From contig JACKMZ010000012.1 in assembly GCA_024235135.1 (NCBI GenBank), positions 42,641-106,640 on the forward strand: DNA of 64,000 bases, written 5' to 3'. The notes under the pieces were generated by a model. That model was not told the origin of the DNA and made no database searches. It saw only the letters and a list, made by a program, of their open reading frames with translations. The position numbers were made by a program, and so were the translations under genes. The DNA is from Gammaproteobacteria bacterium. GTDB lineage: Bacteria; Pseudomonadota; Gammaproteobacteria; Competibacterales; Competibacteraceae. The first letter of the stretch is position 1. Each line of letters begins with the position of its first letter. This document shows positions 63,101 through 64,000 of this stretch, in pieces.

Positions 63101-64000
63101 CACCACCACCGACCCCGACGGCAGTTACCTATTCGACGGCTTAGCGCCGGGCAACTACACCGTCGTCGTGCCCACGCCCCCGGCGGGCAGCAGCAACACC
63201 ACCGGCAACGGCGCCGGCGAATCGGTCACCCTGGCGGCGGGGCAAAGCGTCACCGACGCGGACTTCGGCTACCAAAACGCCGGACTGGGCGACGTCAGCG
63301 GCGCCGTATTCGCCGATAGCGACCAAGACGGCGTGCAAGACGCCGGCGAAGGCGGCCTGGCTGGCATCACCGTGGCCTTGCGCGACAGCACCGGCGCCGT
63401 CGTGGCCACCACCACCACCGACAGCAACGGCGACTACAGTTTCCCGGATGTCCCGGCCGGCGCCTACCGCGTCGTCGTCACCGACAGCGGCCACCTCCTG
63501 GACGGCTACACCGCGACCAGCGGCCTGGATCAACGCGACCTCACCGTCAGCGACGGCGCGACCAGCGAAGTTGACTTCGGTTACGTCGACAGCGCCGCCA
63601 CCGGACAGATCCGCTCGGGACTGTGGCTCGACGCCAACGGCGACGGTATCCGCCAAGCCGGCGAAGCCCCCCTGTCGGGCGTCACCATCGAACTCTACGC
63701 CGACACGGACGGCGACGGCGTGCGCTCCGCGGGCGACACCCTGATCGGCGCCGCCGTCACCGACGCCAACGGCCAAGTGACCTTCAACGGCCTACCGGCA
63801 GGCAACTACCTACTCGATCTCGATGAAAGCGACCCGCAACTGCCGAGCAACCTCAACGAGGTGAGCAGCTACGGCGGCGCCAACCCCAACCAACTCATCC
63901 CGCTCTCCGAAGGCCAAGCCTACCAGGCCGACTTTGGCTACACCGCGACCAGCGGCACCACCAGCTTCAGCGGCACGGTCTGGAACGATGCCAACGGCAA
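60129..64000 (+). CDS. Very large secreted protein: N-terminal unknown domain, DUF11 with inserted P-domain, SdrD-B-like repeats; incomplete at the window end
   Basis: The frame is open from ATG 60129 to the last base, at least 1290 residues. A signal peptide (LASLLVVLPWLALVNGTAWA, cut before QSCPSG) follows an unusually long, basic N-region. Residues about 56-310 form an unknown domain. A DUF11 domain starts near 315 (LSINKTSSANGGPVSPGDTI) and resumes near 520-600 (SGETLTVTFDVTVDD, TNTASVTADS). Between the two halves lies a proprotein-convertase P-domain (about 385-520: NCPAETSVTINVP...WKGDMNVWVASPLGT...NAQGNWIISFCDDF). From residue 603 come SdrD-B-like repeats with IWLDVDGDGVLDIGEPGISG-type calcium loops, starting near 603, 718, 840, 948, 1053, 1157 and 1276. 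It is probably an adhesin or surface-layer protein. Confidence 0.88.
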   Translation, partial: MKWFNNFKYQLKEFWPRRISLFTLTANLRGARVQLASLLVVLPWLALVNGTAWAQSCPSGTAAATFAWSSSPGTGNEWLYTDNTDGLSKVYTVNYTDEFGSPNTVDVTVTLRDPNGRSLDSNIVCPPSVTAKTPCDNISYTQTNGAFGAGYLTLAMVSDNSSETVGFDFGFSKSVVMSSFTVSDIDDVGYGNQLPLEPVDSFQDTITLLASNGGANVPVTLSGGSNMTIVGQTASAIVVLGVNGNLNPTDASGTLTASTGSALLDLFSLIYRDGDTDAANEPTTNGVSNGHAVRVGSSFAFCVDEPPPQLSINKTSSANGGPVSPGDTITYTVEVNNTGAPIATNVVVGDTLPVGVTYVGGSAQKTYPLPSAPQTINFEDTSAISSFDNNCPAETSVTINVPNSFVIDDLNVGFNMNHTWKGDMNVWVASPLGTKIQLIQSVNNSNDNWDVLLDSDSANAYSTLFGNHNTAAPYYDVVGRPLNSLDAFDGQNAQGNWIISFCDDFSGDPANYNRSRLDFTYTAPGGTTTDAAGAPPNLVTAVDGIDLPSGETLTVTFDVTVDDPLSPAITELTNTASVTADSVPSPLTDDVSDLVALSAPPASVNGTIWLDVDGDGVLDIGEPGISGVSVELLDNGGNVLATTTTDANGQYHFGDLDAGDYFVQVPTSEDDAGAPLEHLIGAPGNTAGGADDIGQTGLLTLVDGQTASANLGYVPASGTGVVAGGVWSDANGDGVQGPDEIGLGDVTVNLYQDTNGDGIIGNAGDTLIATTTSKPDGSYLLTDLPAGQYAVVVDTNDTDLTGFCGATPADCNTTPTTSVPFTVAADGVVSDVDFGFDSATAYTLTDRIWNDRDGDGVFDAGESGLAGVTVNLVDDNGNLIATTTTASDGAFSFSGVPDGDYTLQVSDNAGLLNGYSETTATGGSTPITVSGSDIDNSGAPSFGYHIPNSIGGALFSDANGNGAQDSGEAGLSGLLVELRDGVCTPGVDCPTTTTDPDGSYLFDGLAPGNYTVVVPTPPAGSSNTTGNGAGESVTLAAGQSVTDADFGYQNAGLGDVSGAVFADSDQDGVQDAGEGGLAGITVALRDSTGAVVATTTTDSNGDYSFPDVPAGAYRVVVTDSGHLLDGYTATSGLDQRDLTVSDGATSEVDFGYVDSAATGQIRSGLWLDANGDGIRQAGEAPLSGVTIELYADTDGDGVRSAGDTLIGAAVTDANGQVTFNGLPAGNYLLDLDESDPQLPSNLNEVSSYGGANPNQLIPLSEGQAYQADFGYTATSGTTSFSGTVWNDANG

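Noticed and set aside
61930..64000. Repetitive DNA that might be a CRISPR or minisatellite array
   Set aside because: The repeats are about 105 codons long, divergent at DNA level and keep one reading frame; they encode SdrD-B-like domains.

Overview
The window is a 64 kb piece of a gammaproteobacterial chromosome. The order groES-groEL / cutA-dsbD-like-aroQ-accB-accC-prmA, the run tig-clpP-clpX-lon-hupB-tRNAs-ppiD, minCDE, accA-tilS, creB-creC and a FeSOD are all typical of Gammaproteobacteria. AroQ (type II dehydroquinase), a CIRCE operator, an N-acetylglutaminylglutamine amidotransferase-type enzyme, a TAXI-TRAP transporter and NnrU point away from enterics, towards an environmental lineage. 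I cannot name the genus; a Chromatiales/Methylococcales/Competibacter-like organism is a guess from gene content. Most of the window is high-GC and densely coding. The exceptions are AT-richer stretches just before the fic gene and before the large surface-protein gene at the right end.

Layout. 1-3.9 kb (minus): start of glnE, a YdgA-type DUF945 protein, and groES-groEL behind a sigma70-like promoter overlapped by CIRCE. 4-8.9 kb (plus): cutA, a protein of two DsbD N-terminal domains without the membrane part of DsbD, aroQ, accB, accC, prmA. 9-11.7 kb (minus): trpF-trpB-trpA. 11.8-20 kb (plus): an SDR oxidoreductase, tRNAs Pro-Arg-His-Lys-Leu, tig-clpP-clpX-lon-hupB, tRNAs Val and Asp. 20-28 kb: ppiD, fabI (minus), a YejA-like binding protein, a PAS histidine kinase whose first PAS domain looks like the FixL heme domain, a stand-alone cyclic-nucleotide-binding protein and proQ. 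28-38 kb: hslR, minE-minD-minC (minus), gspE-gspF, tilS and accA (minus), a LysM/TPR lipoprotein, a HAMP membrane protein and a truncated YdjM-type gene. 38-43.5 kb: a 4Fe-4S/double-CDGSH protein, a nucleoside transporter, an unidentified membrane protein and creB-creC without creD. 43.7-53.4 kb: a large arylsulfatase, an FAH-family hydrolase, sodB, a BON lipoprotein, an AsnO-type amidotransferase, grxD, rnt and typA. 53.5-59.2 kb: a Fic protein behind a duplicated palindromic operator, a TAXI-TRAP transporter pair and nnrU. 59.2-64 kb: a long leader with a sigma54-like promoter, two candidate small ORFs, and a very large secreted protein (DUF11 with an inserted P-domain, then SdrD-B-like repeats) that runs off the end.

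How the genes work together. Much of the window is protein quality control (GroESL, trigger factor, ClpXP, Lon, PpiD, Hsp15) and fatty-acid supply (AccA, AccB, AccC, FabI). The accessory interest lies in the tandem nDsbD protein with its G10 tract, the putative heme-PAS kinase cluster, the Fic/operator unit, the lone AsnO-like enzyme, and the sigma54-linked surface protein at the right edge. No insertion sequence, CRISPR array or rRNA was seen.
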